From Chloroflexota bacterium (GTDB taxonomy: Bacteria; Chloroflexota; Anaerolineae; Anaerolineales; Villigracilaceae): a stretch of 50,633 nt of DNA. The DNA lies in the NCBI GenBank assembly GCA_016191985.1, contig JACPVB010000004.1, positions 1-50,633 on the forward strand, given 5' to 3'. This document shows positions 15,459-24,523 of this stretch, piece after piece. Both the position numbers and the translations under genes were made by a program. Under the pieces are notes generated by a model. The model had not been told where the DNA came from. It saw nothing but the letters and a program-made list of their open reading frames with translations, and did not search any database. Numbering within the stretch: position 1 is the first letter of the stretch; each line of letters begins with the position of its first letter.

Positions 15459-16763
15459 TCATAACCAAATATTTGTTTCGTCCTTATAGCCGATGTAAAG
15501 TCTTGTAGTTCTATCTTCGGAGATGTTCCAATCTTTCATTAGTGCCAATATTGATTTATATGTGTGTGCCATCGTTTCTTCATGCATAAGTTCAAGAAAT
15601 ACTCTTCCCCAATTATCAGGACTAATTCTGGTGAAATCAGTGGCGTTTCGAATAACAAACCACGAAAAACGGCTATGTTTCTGGATCTCTCTTTTCTTGT
15701 TGATTGGGGCTGACAGATAATTTTCGACTTCTTCCTGCCTTAGCTGAGGAAGTTCAAGTGCGAGATCATGTTGTGCAAATAAGTCAACAAGCGCATCAAA
15801 GTTGATGGTCGCCACAAGTTGCACAGTGCCAGTAATTAAATCGAAACAAGTCTGGTCATCGAAAGGAAATATGCCATATGGTGCGATTCTTGTTGCTGTT
15901 GTTTCAAACAAGCCTTCATCGAGGTTTCCTTGAGAGAGTCTATGTTCTATGTTTTCAAAAGGTCTCTCCTTGGGGAAATGTGCATTGGGATGTTCCATGC
16001 CTACCGCCTCAATAGCAAAACAATCGTTGACGATTGTTTTGTAGTAACCGTCTTGCCTTGCACGCTTTATTACCTCTGCGGTAACAAGATGATGTGTTTG
16101 AATGGGAATATCTAATCTAATCAAGAAATCTTGAGTTTTGTCTTTACTAATGCGAATGCCTGTGCTTAGGAATTCCCATAAGCTGTTGAGATACTTTTTC
16201 TGGCGGCTCGCACGCCTGTTTTGACTGCTACCTTCACCTGATTTATTTTCTTTAATCCTTATAATGTGGTGTTTTTCTGGGTCGATCACTGTTAAATCGC
16301 CGTGTCGCAAGGTAGTCGTCAGATCATTTACAATTACAATCGCACCTTCGTTTTGCGCGATTTGTTGGGCTTCTTCAAAATCTTTGAAAACGGTATTATC
16401 CAAAAAACCGGTCTTGGAGTGTTCGGCTAGTAATTGGATTAGGACCCTGTCATATCCTAAGCTCCGCCACACGATTGAGTCGGCAATCCGTTGAAGTATC
16501 AAGATCAGACGCCTTACCACGGCAATACCCAATTGGTCGCCTGTACTTTTGAATTCACGTTGTTTCTGTTGCCAGTTCATCAAAAGCTCGGCAAGAACTG
16601 CCTGGATCGCAAGTAGAGAATTGGGATCACCATTAGCTTGACGGCTAGCATGAAACAACTCAAATAGGTTAGCTGTTCTCTCCTGATAAGCGGGAGAAGC
16701 CATAACCTCAGCTCTTAAATCTTGTGTGGTGGAAATTACCATAGCAGTATTTTTCTTTGACAC
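15459..16763 (-). CDS. hypothetical protein, possible nuclease-like core
   Basis: A 434-residue soluble protein with no family I can name. The N-terminal third is helical. Around residues 154-178 the segment HGDLTVIDPEKHHIIRIKENKSG places an Asp-Leu about 15 residues before an I-x-I-K-E-N-K string, loosely like the GD...ExK core of PD-(D/E)XK nucleases; the canonical acid before x-K is not clear. The C-terminal part ends in YIGYKDETNIWL. No signal peptide or membrane helix is seen. Base composition by eye is more AT-rich than neighbours, consistent with recent acquisition. Confidence 0.6.
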   Translation of the reverse strand: MSKKNTAMVISTTQDLRAEVMASPAYQERTANLFELFHASRQANGDPNSLLAIQAVLAELLMNWQQKQREFKSTGDQLGIAVVRRLILILQRIADSIVWRSLGYDRVLIQLLAEHSKTGFLDNTVFKDFEEAQQIAQNEGAIVIVNDLTTTLRHGDLTVIDPEKHHIIRIKENKSGEGSSQNRRASRQKKYLNSLWEFLSTGIRISKDKTQDFLIRLDIPIQTHHLVTAEVIKRARQDGYYKTIVNDCFAIEAVGMEHPNAHFPKERPFENIEHRLSQGNLDEGLFETTATRIAPYGIFPFDDQTCFDLITGTVQLVATINFDALVDLFAQHDLALELPQLRQEEVENYLSAPINKKREIQKHSRFSWFVIRNATDFTRISPDNWGRVFLELMHEETMAHTYKSILALMKDWNISEDRTTRLYIGYKDETNIWL

Positions 16764-16827
16764 TTACTTCTACTTAGCCGCCTTGCTGTGGTTTATACAA
16801 ATACTCTTGTATAAACTCTTTTGGATT

Positions 16828-19014
16828 CTACTCAATCTTCCCCAACGCCCTCAGCACGCGCTCCGGCGTGAACGGGAATTCACTGATCCACACACCGGTT
16901 GCATCGTGGATGGCGGCGGCGATGGCGGGAGCGACTGGCAGATAAGGTAATTCGCCCATGCCGCGCGCACCCCAAGGTCCGTTCGGGTCTGGGACTTCCA
17001 CCAAAACGGATTCCACTTTTTCGGGAATGTCCCAAATGGTGGGGATGAGATACGTGCTGAGCTGGTCGGTGAGGACTCTGCCGTCCTTCGTCTTGTACTC
17101 TTCCAACACGGCGTAGCCATGCGCCTGCACCACTGCGCCTTCAATTTGACCGACGATCAGGTCAGGGTTGATGGCCTTGCCAACATCATCGGCTGAAGTC
17201 AGGCGGATCACACGCACGTGTCCAGTGTCAGTATCCACTTCCACCTCGGCGGCTTGAGCGGCATAGGCATATTGGAAATTGGGCGTGGAGTAGCCCGTCT
17301 CTTTGTTAAACGGGGTGGTGCGCGGCGCGAGATATTTGAACTCTGCAATCGCAGGGCGTTCCTCCGCCATCCATTTTTCCAAAGCGGCTTCCGCTGCGCC
17401 TTTGATGGAGTTGCCAGCCATAAAGGTCAGGCGCGATGCGGACGCGGAACCGGGGTTGCCCATCGTGGCAGAGTCGGAAGTCCGCAATTCCACTTTGTTT
17501 TCGGGAACTCCCAAAACCTGCGCGGCCATTTGCACCATGACCGTGTGCGTGCCCTGTCCAACCTCCGCGCCCGCGTGATGGACAATGATACGCTCCATCG
17601 AGCCGTTACCGTGAATTTCAACTTTTGCCCAGCAGTTTTCCTGATAGCCAAAAGAGAAGCCCACATTTTTAAATCCAGCGGCAAAACCACGCCCGCGGAC
17701 GATATGCGATTTTTCATTCTTCTTTTTGGATTTCTTTTTCCATCCAAATTTATCGCGCGCGGCTTCGATACATTCCACCATGCTGACCGGGTTTGGTGCG
17801 GGTGTGCCGACGCCCATCGTATCGCCGTCGCGCAGAGCGTTGATGAGGCGGAACTCGACCGGGTCCATGCCGAGTTTTTCGGCGAGTTTATTCATTTGTG
17901 ACTCAGCCATGAACAAGGCTTGCGGCGCGCCGAATCCGCGGAAGGCTGCGCCGGGCAGGTTGTTGGTGTACACGCCGTACACATCCACTTTTACATTGGG
18001 GATGAAGTACGGGCCGGTGGATGTGATGGCCGCATTGCCAAGCACCTTGTTGGAGGTGTACATGTACGCGCCTCCATCCCCGACCAATTCTGATTCTGCG
18101 GCGACGAGTTTTCCGTCGCTGGCAGCGCCCCATTTGGCTTTGAGAAATACCTCGTGACGTTTGCCGTGCCCAATGATCGACTCACGACGCGACCAGACGA
18201 TCTTGACCGGACGTCCTAGTTTCCAGGCCGCAAGCGCCAGCACGATCTGCACAGACATATCTTCACGTCCGCCGAACGCGCCGCCGATGGCTGGATACAC
18301 CACGCGGATTTTTTCATCGGGCAGGCCAAGCGCGTGCGCAATGGCGCCTCGGTCGGCATGAGTCCACTGGCCGGCGGATTCCACAGTGATAAGTCCCTGC
18401 TCGTCGATGTAGGCCAGCCCTGCTTCGGGCTGGAGATAGGCATGTTCCTGCACGGGAGTGTGATATTCGCCTTCCACGATCACAGCGGCATTGGCGAAGC
18501 CTGCATCCACATCCCCTTTGCGGATTTTGTAATGGACGCAGACGTTCGAGTCACCCCTGTCTGGGTGTAGGAGGGGCGCATCGGGACGCATGGCAGTGAT
18601 CGGGTCGGTAAGAGGCGGCAGGTCTTCGTAATCCACCTCGATCAATTTCATCGCCGCCTCTGCCTCGACCTCGGAGTTGGCTACCACGACTGCGACCTGG
18701 TCCCCCACGAAGCGGACAATATCTGTGTAAGGTTTGCTCGCGCCCGGTCCGCACAGCACGGGTTGATCGGGAATTTGCAAGCCATATTCATTGACCGGTA
18801 TATCCCTGGCGGTATACACAGCGGCCACCCCCGGCGCAGACAGGGCTTTCTTAATTTGAATTTCTTTCACGCGGGCATGGGGGCGTTCTGCCATGAGAAT
18901 CTTCATGTGCAACATGCCCTTCATGTTCAAATCGCCGGAGTAGAGGGTTTGACCGGTAACTTTTCCGCGCGCATCCACACGCGGATATGATTTTCCGACA
19001 GAATTTTCAGACAT
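16828..19014 (-). CDS. xanthine dehydrogenase family, molybdopterin-binding subunit
   Basis: A 728-residue catalytic subunit of a molybdenum hydroxylase. N-terminal aldehyde-oxidase a/b hammerhead: RVDARGKVTGQTLYSGDL. Moco-binding motifs: GGAFGGREDMS near residue 243, AFRGFGAPQALFMAESQ near 348, GAEVGQGTHTV near 488, and GARGMGELPYLPVAP near 685 with the presumed catalytic glutamate. The AFRGFG loop, in place of the AYxCSFR loop of CO dehydrogenase, argues for purine or N-heterocycle hydroxylation. It is the last gene of a three-gene operon with the small membrane protein (6 bp gap) and the FAD/2Fe-2S fusion. YqeB and YqeC nearby suggest a selenium-dependent type. The substrate is not determined. 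Confidence 0.9.
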   Translation of the reverse strand: MSENSVGKSYPRVDARGKVTGQTLYSGDLNMKGMLHMKILMAERPHARVKEIQIKKALSAPGVAAVYTARDIPVNEYGLQIPDQPVLCGPGASKPYTDIVRFVGDQVAVVVANSEVEAEAAMKLIEVDYEDLPPLTDPITAMRPDAPLLHPDRGDSNVCVHYKIRKGDVDAGFANAAVIVEGEYHTPVQEHAYLQPEAGLAYIDEQGLITVESAGQWTHADRGAIAHALGLPDEKIRVVYPAIGGAFGGREDMSVQIVLALAAWKLGRPVKIVWSRRESIIGHGKRHEVFLKAKWGAASDGKLVAAESELVGDGGAYMYTSNKVLGNAAITSTGPYFIPNVKVDVYGVYTNNLPGAAFRGFGAPQALFMAESQMNKLAEKLGMDPVEFRLINALRDGDTMGVGTPAPNPVSMVECIEAARDKFGWKKKSKKKNEKSHIVRGRGFAAGFKNVGFSFGYQENCWAKVEIHGNGSMERIIVHHAGAEVGQGTHTVMVQMAAQVLGVPENKVELRTSDSATMGNPGSASASRLTFMAGNSIKGAAEAALEKWMAEERPAIAEFKYLAPRTTPFNKETGYSTPNFQYAYAAQAAEVEVDTDTGHVRVIRLTSADDVGKAINPDLIVGQIEGAVVQAHGYAVLEEYKTKDGRVLTDQLSTYLIPTIWDIPEKVESVLVEVPDPNGPWGARGMGELPYLPVAPAIAAAIHDATGVWISEFPFTPERVLRALGKIE

Positions 19015-19020
19015 GGTTTC

Positions 19021-19443
19021 CTAGCGTGTATATTTTTTGGCCTTGAACTTCGGCGGCGGCACATCCAGCGGACCCCAGCGGGAAGGACCGAGCATACGGT
19101 AAATGGCAGCATAGATGAAAGAGATGACGCCGCTGAGGAGGATCATGTATAAAATGCCGACAGCCGCATACGCGTAGAAGTGTTGGATTTCGGTGATGCG
19201 GCCAAACACCGCCCAGAGCGTATTAGAACTGTAGACAATATCAGGCAGGCGGGGAGTGCCAAGCAATTGATATGGAATGTTCCATTCGTGAGCCAACCCA
19301 TAATCGACGGTCAGGATTGCCGCCGAGAAGGAAATGGCCGGGATGATGATCATCATCAGGCATCCCAGGCCGCGCCAGATAAAATGCGGGCCTTGTTGTT
19401 TTGGTTTTTCCCTGAAAACTGCTGAACTCTTATATTTGCCCAT
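19021..19443 (-). CDS. small two-helix membrane protein inside the molybdenum hydroxylase operon
   Basis: A 140-residue protein with two clear transmembrane segments, roughly residues 25-46 (GCLMMIIIPAISFSAAILTV) and 92-113 (YAAVGILYMILLSGVISFIY). The loop between them contains GTPRLPDIVYSSNTLWAVFG. Termini are basic. It lies 6 bp upstream of the molybdopterin subunit and 9 bp downstream of the FAD/2Fe-2S subunit, so it is almost certainly co-expressed with both. It may anchor the otherwise soluble hydroxylase to the membrane or hand electrons to a carrier, but it shows no heme or Fe-S motif. I know no named family for it. Confidence 0.75.
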   Translation of the reverse strand: MGKYKSSAVFREKPKQQGPHFIWRGLGCLMMIIIPAISFSAAILTVDYGLAHEWNIPYQLLGTPRLPDIVYSSNTLWAVFGRITEIQHFYAYAAVGILYMILLSGVISFIYAAIYRMLGPSRWGPLDVPPPKFKAKKYTR

Positions 19444-19452
19444 AGCTACCTC

Positions 19453-20862
19453 CTAAACTTTTGTCTTACTTGCGTCTTCGATGGCTTTGACGATCTTGTA
19501 ATAACCGGTACATCGGCACAGGTTGCCGGTGATGGCCTGCTCGATCTCGTATTTTGTTGGATTATTTTTTTCCTCCAACAATTTTGCACCGGACATGATG
19601 AAGCCGGGCGTGCAATACCCGCACTGGACAGCGCCATGCTCGATGAAGGCTTCCTGCACGGGGTGAAGTTGTCCATCATCCGCAAGCCCTTCCACGGTGA
19701 CGATTTCTGCGCCATGTGCGCGCGGCGCAGGGACAAGGCAGGACATGACCGCTTGTCCATCCAAAAAGACAGTGCACGCGCCGCACTCGCCTTCGGCACA
19801 GCCTTCTTTTGTGCCGGTCAACAGGCCTTCTTCACGGAGCAGGCGTAAAAGCGTTTTGCTGTGCCCGCTTTTGAAGGAATATTTTTTTCCATTAATGATT
19901 GTTTCAATTGGAGAACTGGGAAATTGACTCGTGGAAAACGGCCTGCTGTTCTCCAAAAGTTTTCCTTGCAGCAGGATCGGCTTCTTCGGCATACCCATCT
20001 GTTCGGTTTCGTCGCGGATGGCGGTGAGTCCGCGCGCGGTGATGACCCTGACCATTTCGCGGCGGTAGCTGGCGGAGCCGCGCACATCGTCAATGGGATG
20101 GGCGGCTTTTACGGCAAGCTCGGCGGCCTGGGCAATATTTTTATCGGTCAGTTTTTTCTTTGCGAGGAATTGTTCCGCTTCTTCGGCGTGGGTGATGATG
20201 GGAGTCACGGCTCCCAGCGTGATGGATGCCGATTTAACGGAATCAGCTTTAATGTTCAGAATGATCGCAACGTTCACAAGCGAGATGGCTTGCGCGCGGC
20301 GCAAGGCCAGTTTGATGAAGGTCCCGCGCTGGGTTTTTGTCATCGCTGGGAAGGAAATATCCACCAGCATTTCATCCGACTGCATCACGTTTTTGCGGAC
20401 GCCGGTGTAAAAGTCTTTTAAAAGAATGGTACGTTCGCCGCGCGTGGAAAGCAGGGTAACGCTGGCATCGAGCGCCATCAACGGGGTGATGGTGTCGTTG
20501 GCGGGCGAGGCGGTGATGAGGTTGCCCGCGATGGTGCCGCGGTTGCGAATCTGCGGCGCGCCCACTTCCCAGGCTGCGCGCGCGAGGGGATAGGCGCGTT
20601 CGCGAATGAGTTTGGACGCGGCGCAATCGTTGTGCGTGACGAGCGGACCAAGATGAATGATGTTGTCTTCGTCAAGGGTAATTTGTTGAAGTGCCGGGAT
20701 GCGTGTTACGTCGATGAGCGTGTCGATGCCTTTGCGGACGCCGCGCTCGAGTTCGAGGATCAGGTCTGTGCCGCCGGCGACGATGCGGGCGCGCTCTTTT
20801 TGATCTGCCAGGATTTTTAGTACCTCATCGGTGGAGGTTGCATTGATATATTCAAGCCACAT
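19453..20862 (-). CDS. molybdenum hydroxylase FAD-binding / 2Fe-2S fusion subunit
   Basis: A 469-residue protein fusing two electron-transfer subunits. Residues about 1-285 are the CoxM/XdhB FAD domain: VAGGTDLILELERGV near residue 31 and IRNRGTIAGNLITASPAND near 102. Residues about 310-469 are the CoxS-type 2Fe-2S domain with eight cysteines in the usual spacing: EGCAEGECGACTVFLDG, then CGYCTPGF and NLCRCTGYY. The order is FAD first and Fe-S last, opposite to XdhA-type fusions. It starts the operon that continues to the membrane protein and molybdopterin subunit. A weak Shine-Dalgarno leaves the exact start open. Confidence 0.88.
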   Translation of the reverse strand: MWLEYINATSTDEVLKILADQKERARIVAGGTDLILELERGVRKGIDTLIDVTRIPALQQITLDEDNIIHLGPLVTHNDCAASKLIRERAYPLARAAWEVGAPQIRNRGTIAGNLITASPANDTITPLMALDASVTLLSTRGERTILLKDFYTGVRKNVMQSDEMLVDISFPAMTKTQRGTFIKLALRRAQAISLVNVAIILNIKADSVKSASITLGAVTPIITHAEEAEQFLAKKKLTDKNIAQAAELAVKAAHPIDDVRGSASYRREMVRVITARGLTAIRDETEQMGMPKKPILLQGKLLENSRPFSTSQFPSSPIETIINGKKYSFKSGHSKTLLRLLREEGLLTGTKEGCAEGECGACTVFLDGQAVMSCLVPAPRAHGAEIVTVEGLADDGQLHPVQEAFIEHGAVQCGYCTPGFIMSGAKLLEEKNNPTKYEIEQAITGNLCRCTGYYKIVKAIEDASKTKV

Positions 20863-20872
20863 AACATTAACC

Positions 20873-20901
20873 GTAGAGACACGGCGTCGCCGTGTCCCTA
20901 C
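20873..20901. repeat. 29-bp near-perfect palindrome
   Basis: GTAGAGACACGGCG and CGCCGTGTCCCTAC flank a single T and pair with one mismatch. It fills the 48-bp gap upstream of the FAD/2Fe-2S gene, where it could act as an attenuator or a terminator-like barrier, but it also resembles the repeat at 14021-14080. Confidence 0.6.
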
Positions 20902-20910
20902 AAAAAATTC

Positions 20911-21435
20911 TTATTGTCCGTTGCCGGTGACGATCTCAGAGCGGCGCTCGAAGGTTTCCACCGCAAGGCGGGCAAGGGTGGTGAGGTTGCGGATGGCGGC
21001 GGGCAGGGCCGCTTCATCGCCGAGGCTGGCTTCCACGTTGTTCAACGCAGCGCCGACCTGATCACCGAGGTCGAAGAATGCCGCATCGAATTGATAGATA
21101 GCCGCAAGTTCCTTCTCGTTGATCTTGACGGCGTCGAACAGCCCGGAGTATCCGCGTGCGGCGGTGGTGATCTTGTCTATGAAGGTGCGCAAGGCAAGCG
21201 CGGCTTTTTCCATATCGTCCACGTATTTAATCATGCCACTGCTCACCATTTCAACCTGCAGGTTCGATGCGCGGCTCCAATGTTCTTCAAAGCGGCGCGC
21301 CACGGTTTCACGCAGGATCTTATCCGCATCGCGGCGGTTCTGTCTTTCCACGTAGCCGCTAAAACCGGGGATGTAGGAAACCAGTTTCTTGAATGGGTCG
21401 ATCTGACTGCTTACTTTTTCAAAGAAATCACTCAT
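20911..21435 (-). CDS. hypothetical helical protein
   Basis: A 174-residue soluble protein that I do not recognise. It is almost wholly alpha-helical by composition, with heptad-like stretches around residues 25-60 and 75-100, and no cysteine or membrane segment. The start has GGAGG five bases upstream. It precedes the molybdenum hydroxylase operon in the same direction, separated by the 29-bp palindrome, so co-transcription is possible. It is divergent from the aldolase gene. Confidence 0.7.
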   Translation of the reverse strand: MSDFFEKVSSQIDPFKKLVSYIPGFSGYVERQNRRDADKILRETVARRFEEHWSRASNLQVEMVSSGMIKYVDDMEKAALALRTFIDKITTAARGYSGLFDAVKINEKELAAIYQFDAAFFDLGDQVGAALNNVEASLGDEAALPAAIRNLTTLARLAVETFERRSEIVTGNGQ

Positions 21436-21549
21436 TTGAGCCTCCGTGCATAATATACGTGATATTTGTCATTTCGTCTCACAACTTTTCCATTATATCG
21501 TTTAATTCCAGTTATAATCAAGTTATCATTTTTTTCTCAGGAGCATAGT

Positions 21550-22968
21550 ATGTCGAACCCAATTAAAGAATTACTTGAATTAGTTGACAACAGTTTATCT
21601 GTTGACGGGGCGAACGTGAAAGTACTGGATGCGAATAAATTCAGGAAGAATATCGGAAAACTGGTGGAGCGTTCCGCGCTCGCCTCCGACTCATCTGTGG
21701 GCTGGTCCCGTTACCTGATCCGCGCCGCCGCTTTGGAATTGGGCGTGTACCCTGCATCCATCCACGATCTGTACATGGCGCGTGGACGGGGCGACGCACC
21801 TATGACCTTCACCACTCCCGCGTTCAACCTGCGGGCCTTGTCCTATCATTCGGCGTGTGCCATGTTTCGCGCCGCGAACAAGATCAACGCGGGCGCGTTC
21901 ATCTTTGAGCTGGCCCGTTCTGAAATGAGCTACACCGCCCAGCGACCCTCCGAATACGCCACCAACATCCTCGCCGCCGCCGTGGCGGAGGGATTTGTCG
22001 GCCCCGTTTTCATTCAGGGTGACCACTTCCAGGTCTCTGCCAAGCGATATGCGGCTGACCCTGCGGCGGAGTTGCAAGCCGTGCGGGACTTATCCCTCGA
22101 ATCGATTGCCGCTGGCTTCTACAACATCGATGTAGACACCTCCACTTTGGTGGATATTAACCTGCCAACCGTTGATGAACAGCAGGCGCTCAACAGCAGA
22201 CTCTCCGCGGAACTTTCCACCTTCATCCGGGACAACGAACCGCAGGGCGTCACTATTTCCATCGGCGGCGAGATCGGCGAGGTTGGGACAACCAACTCCA
22301 CCGAGCCTGAATTGCGCGCCTACATGAATGCCTACAATGCCCAAATGAAAACCCTCTCTCCCGGTAAGTCTGGCCTGAGCAAAATCAGCGTATTGACCGG
22401 CACGTCCCACGGCGGAACCGTCCTCCCCGATGGTTCTCTCGCCAAGGTAAACATTGCCTTCGATGTCCTGCGCGACCTCAGCCGTGTTGCCCGCAAGGAA
22501 TACGGCATGGGTGGCACTGTCCAACACGGCGCATCCACTTTGCCTGAGGAGAATTTCAATCAATTTGTGCAAAACGAAGCCATTGAGGTGCATCTCGCCA
22601 CGAACTTCACCACCATGTTCTTCGATAATGTCCCCGCGGAGTTCAAGCAGGAAATGTATGCCTGGCTGGACGCCAATGCGGCGGGAGACCGCAAACCCGG
22701 CATGACCGATGAACAGTTCTATTACAAAACTCGTAAGAATGCGGTCGGTCCTTTCAAGGCCAAGTCCTATGCGCTGCCTGAGGATTCCAAGGATAAACTT
22801 GTTAAAGCATGGGAAGCGCAGTTCGATAAACTGTTCAACCTGCTCGGCGTGAAAGATACGAAACAATATACCGACAAGTTCATCAAGCCAGTCAAAATCC
22901 AACCTGTGCTGGCAGATTTTGTGAAGGAAGACCTCGCCGCAGAAGATGTGAGCGATCTGGCGGATTGA
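21550..22968 (+). CDS. class II fructose-bisphosphate aldolase-like protein
   Basis: A 472-residue class II (zinc) aldolase family member, probably acting in glycolysis or gluconeogenesis. Recognisable points are FIQGDHFQV near residue 159 (metal-binding histidine after Asp), ISIGGEIGEVGTTN with the conserved glutamate near 242, LTGTSHGGTVLPDG with a second histidine near 287, and TVQHGAST with a third near 325. It is longer than the 280-360 residues usual for the family, mainly at the C-terminus, which is lysine-rich and helical. The ATG at 21550 has AGGAG six bases before it. A TATAAT at 21513-21518 may be its -10 box, though no good -35 is seen. The exact sugar substrate is inferred. Confidence 0.8.
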   Translation: MSNPIKELLELVDNSLSVDGANVKVLDANKFRKNIGKLVERSALASDSSVGWSRYLIRAAALELGVYPASIHDLYMARGRGDAPMTFTTPAFNLRALSYHSACAMFRAANKINAGAFIFELARSEMSYTAQRPSEYATNILAAAVAEGFVGPVFIQGDHFQVSAKRYAADPAAELQAVRDLSLESIAAGFYNIDVDTSTLVDINLPTVDEQQALNSRLSAELSTFIRDNEPQGVTISIGGEIGEVGTTNSTEPELRAYMNAYNAQMKTLSPGKSGLSKISVLTGTSHGGTVLPDGSLAKVNIAFDVLRDLSRVARKEYGMGGTVQHGASTLPEENFNQFVQNEAIEVHLATNFTTMFFDNVPAEFKQEMYAWLDANAAGDRKPGMTDEQFYYKTRKNAVGPFKAKSYALPEDSKDKLVKAWEAQFDKLFNLLGVKDTKQYTDKFIKPVKIQPVLADFVKEDLAAEDVSDLAD

Positions 22969-22973
22969 TTTTT

Positions 22974-23020
22974 TTACGCATTACGGATTACAAATGCCAT
23001 TTGTGATCCGTAATGCGTAA
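22974..23020. repeat. 47-bp hairpin between aldolase and NUDIX genes
   Basis: Two 23-nt arms, starting TTACGCATTACGGATTAC and ending ATCCGTAATGCGTAA, face each other around one C, with a single substitution that would form a G-U pair in RNA. No T-run follows on either strand, so it may be a repeat element acting as a weak terminator or RNA-stabilising hairpin. Confidence 0.65.
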
Positions 23021-23030
23021 CTCGTAATTC

Positions 23031-23525
23031 ATGCCAATTTCAGACCAGGGCATTACTAAAGATAGATACATGCTCATCCCTCGCACGGCGATCTTTCTCC
23101 GTCGCGGGGATGAGTATTTGTTAATTAAAGGCGCGCCCAGCAAGAGATTGTGGGCTGGTAAATATAACTGTCTCGGCGGGCATGTGGAGCGCGGCGAGGA
23201 TGTGCTCTCTGCGGCAGAGCGTGAATTGCTTGAAGAAGCCGGTGTCACTGCCGATTTATGGATATGCGGCACGGTACTTGTGGATGCGGGGGAGGTGGGG
23301 GTCTGTCTGTTTGTGGTGTGTGGGGAAAATGTGCGGGGGGAGGTGAATGCCTCTAAAGAAGGAGCAGTTGAATGGGTGGGGAAAGAGGCGGTGGCTCATC
23401 TGCCAGTGGTGGAAGATTTACCGATCCTGCTGGAGAGAATCCATTCAATGAAGATGGGCGATGTGCCCTTCTCGGCGCGTTCGTTTTATGATGACGAAGG
23501 ACGATTGAGGGTAATTTTTGGTTAA
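23031..23525 (+). CDS. NUDIX hydrolase
   Basis: A 164-residue nucleoside-diphosphate-linked hydrolase. The full NUDIX box is present at about residues 46-68: it starts GHVERGE and ends with AERELLEEAGV, fitting G-x5-E-x7-R-E-x2-E-E-x-G. Members hydrolyse (d)NTPs, ADP-ribose, dinucleoside polyphosphates or capped RNA, and the substrate cannot be read here. An ATG at 23070 is an alternative start; neither has a good Shine-Dalgarno. It is separated from the aldolase by the hairpin. Confidence 0.88.
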   Translation: MPISDQGITKDRYMLIPRTAIFLRRGDEYLLIKGAPSKRLWAGKYNCLGGHVERGEDVLSAAERELLEEAGVTADLWICGTVLVDAGEVGVCLFVVCGENVRGEVNASKEGAVEWVGKEAVAHLPVVEDLPILLERIHSMKMGDVPFSARSFYDDEGRLRVIFG

Positions 23526-23569
23526 TGTTTTGTGTTTCGCCGTCCCCGAGGGCAGCTGAGCGCATGGGT

Positions 23570-24364
23570 TTACGGAATGACGTAGCTTTGCAATTCAGTG
23601 GTGGATGTGTAAGGCGTGCCGCTAAAATCCCAGTTTTCAACAGATTTGATATAGCCAATGCCGGGCGCATACCAGTAGAGGTTTGTGCCGCTGTATTTCA
23701 TAGGGACTTGCATATCACCGAATGGGACAAGAATGTCTACAATGGAGCTGGCTTGAATCTTGACGGCTTCAAATGTACCGGCTGGGACGGTAATCGTTTC
23801 CGCGCCCATCTCCTGCATGGTGGCTGAATACGATCCATTCGATGGAACTTGCTCTCCGGTGGGGATGGGAATTGTACCTTGCAAGGTCAGACCGTATTGC
23901 CATTGCATTCCACTTGTGATCTGGCTGGGAAGACTGATTCCTGATGTAGCTGTGGTGATAAATTCGGCGGCCATGCCCTGGGCGGTGATACTGGCTGTGA
24001 TGCCCCCGCCCAGATTGAGAGCTTTTAAGCCGCCTGTTTCGCAAGCCCATTCCTGCGTGCGGGTGACGTTGGTGAATTGCGAGGTTAGGGTGAAGCCATT
24101 CTCGCGGACCGCGCTGATCGTATCACTGTAAGCAAACGATCCGTTCGGTCCACCGGAATTGATATAAGCCCAGCTCGCACCCTGGCGGACGGGGTAGAGG
24201 GAGTTGTCACATAACCCGCCTGTGTTTGGAATTACGGGAGCTGGTTGTGTAAACGGGAGAACGATTTCCTGTGTTTCGGTGCCATCCCCCAGGTTTCCGC
24301 ACGCCGCCAGACCCAATAAACAGATCAAGATAACAAGGCTTATTTTCATTCGCTTGGGTTGCAT
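23570..24364 (-). CDS. lipoprotein, DUF3108-like
   Basis: A 264-residue secreted lipoprotein. The signal peptide ends in a lipobox, LLGLAAC, with the acylated Cys at about residue 22. The mature part has LYPVRQGASWAYINSGG near the start and VPAGTFEAVKIQ and LYWYAPGIGYIKS near the end, a pattern I associate with DUF3108-like outer-face lipoproteins of unknown role. The start at 24364 follows GGAG by six bases. It lies convergent with the NUDIX gene and downstream of a histidine kinase. Confidence 0.8.
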   Translation of the reverse strand: MQPKRMKISLVILICLLGLAACGNLGDGTETQEIVLPFTQPAPVIPNTGGLCDNSLYPVRQGASWAYINSGGPNGSFAYSDTISAVRENGFTLTSQFTNVTRTQEWACETGGLKALNLGGGITASITAQGMAAEFITTATSGISLPSQITSGMQWQYGLTLQGTIPIPTGEQVPSNGSYSATMQEMGAETITVPAGTFEAVKIQASSIVDILVPFGDMQVPMKYSGTNLYWYAPGIGYIKSVENWDFSGTPYTSTTELQSYVIP

Positions 24365-24523
24365 AGGGTTCTCCGGATCGGTGTCGGTGCTGAGTGGGCA
24401 TCCGGCTTTATGTTTATTCTGGCGGTGCATGTTTGGTAGAAGCACGTCCCCTCTTTGGAGAAAGCAAATTTGAATTTTTTGTTTACCAAATTATGCGATA
24501 CTTTGTAGAAGACGAGATACGAT

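Noticed and set aside
22090..22902. Long leftward open frame of 270 codons
   Set aside because: It lies wholly antisense to the aldolase gene, which has clear motifs and a Shine-Dalgarno; the antisense product has no recognisable features.
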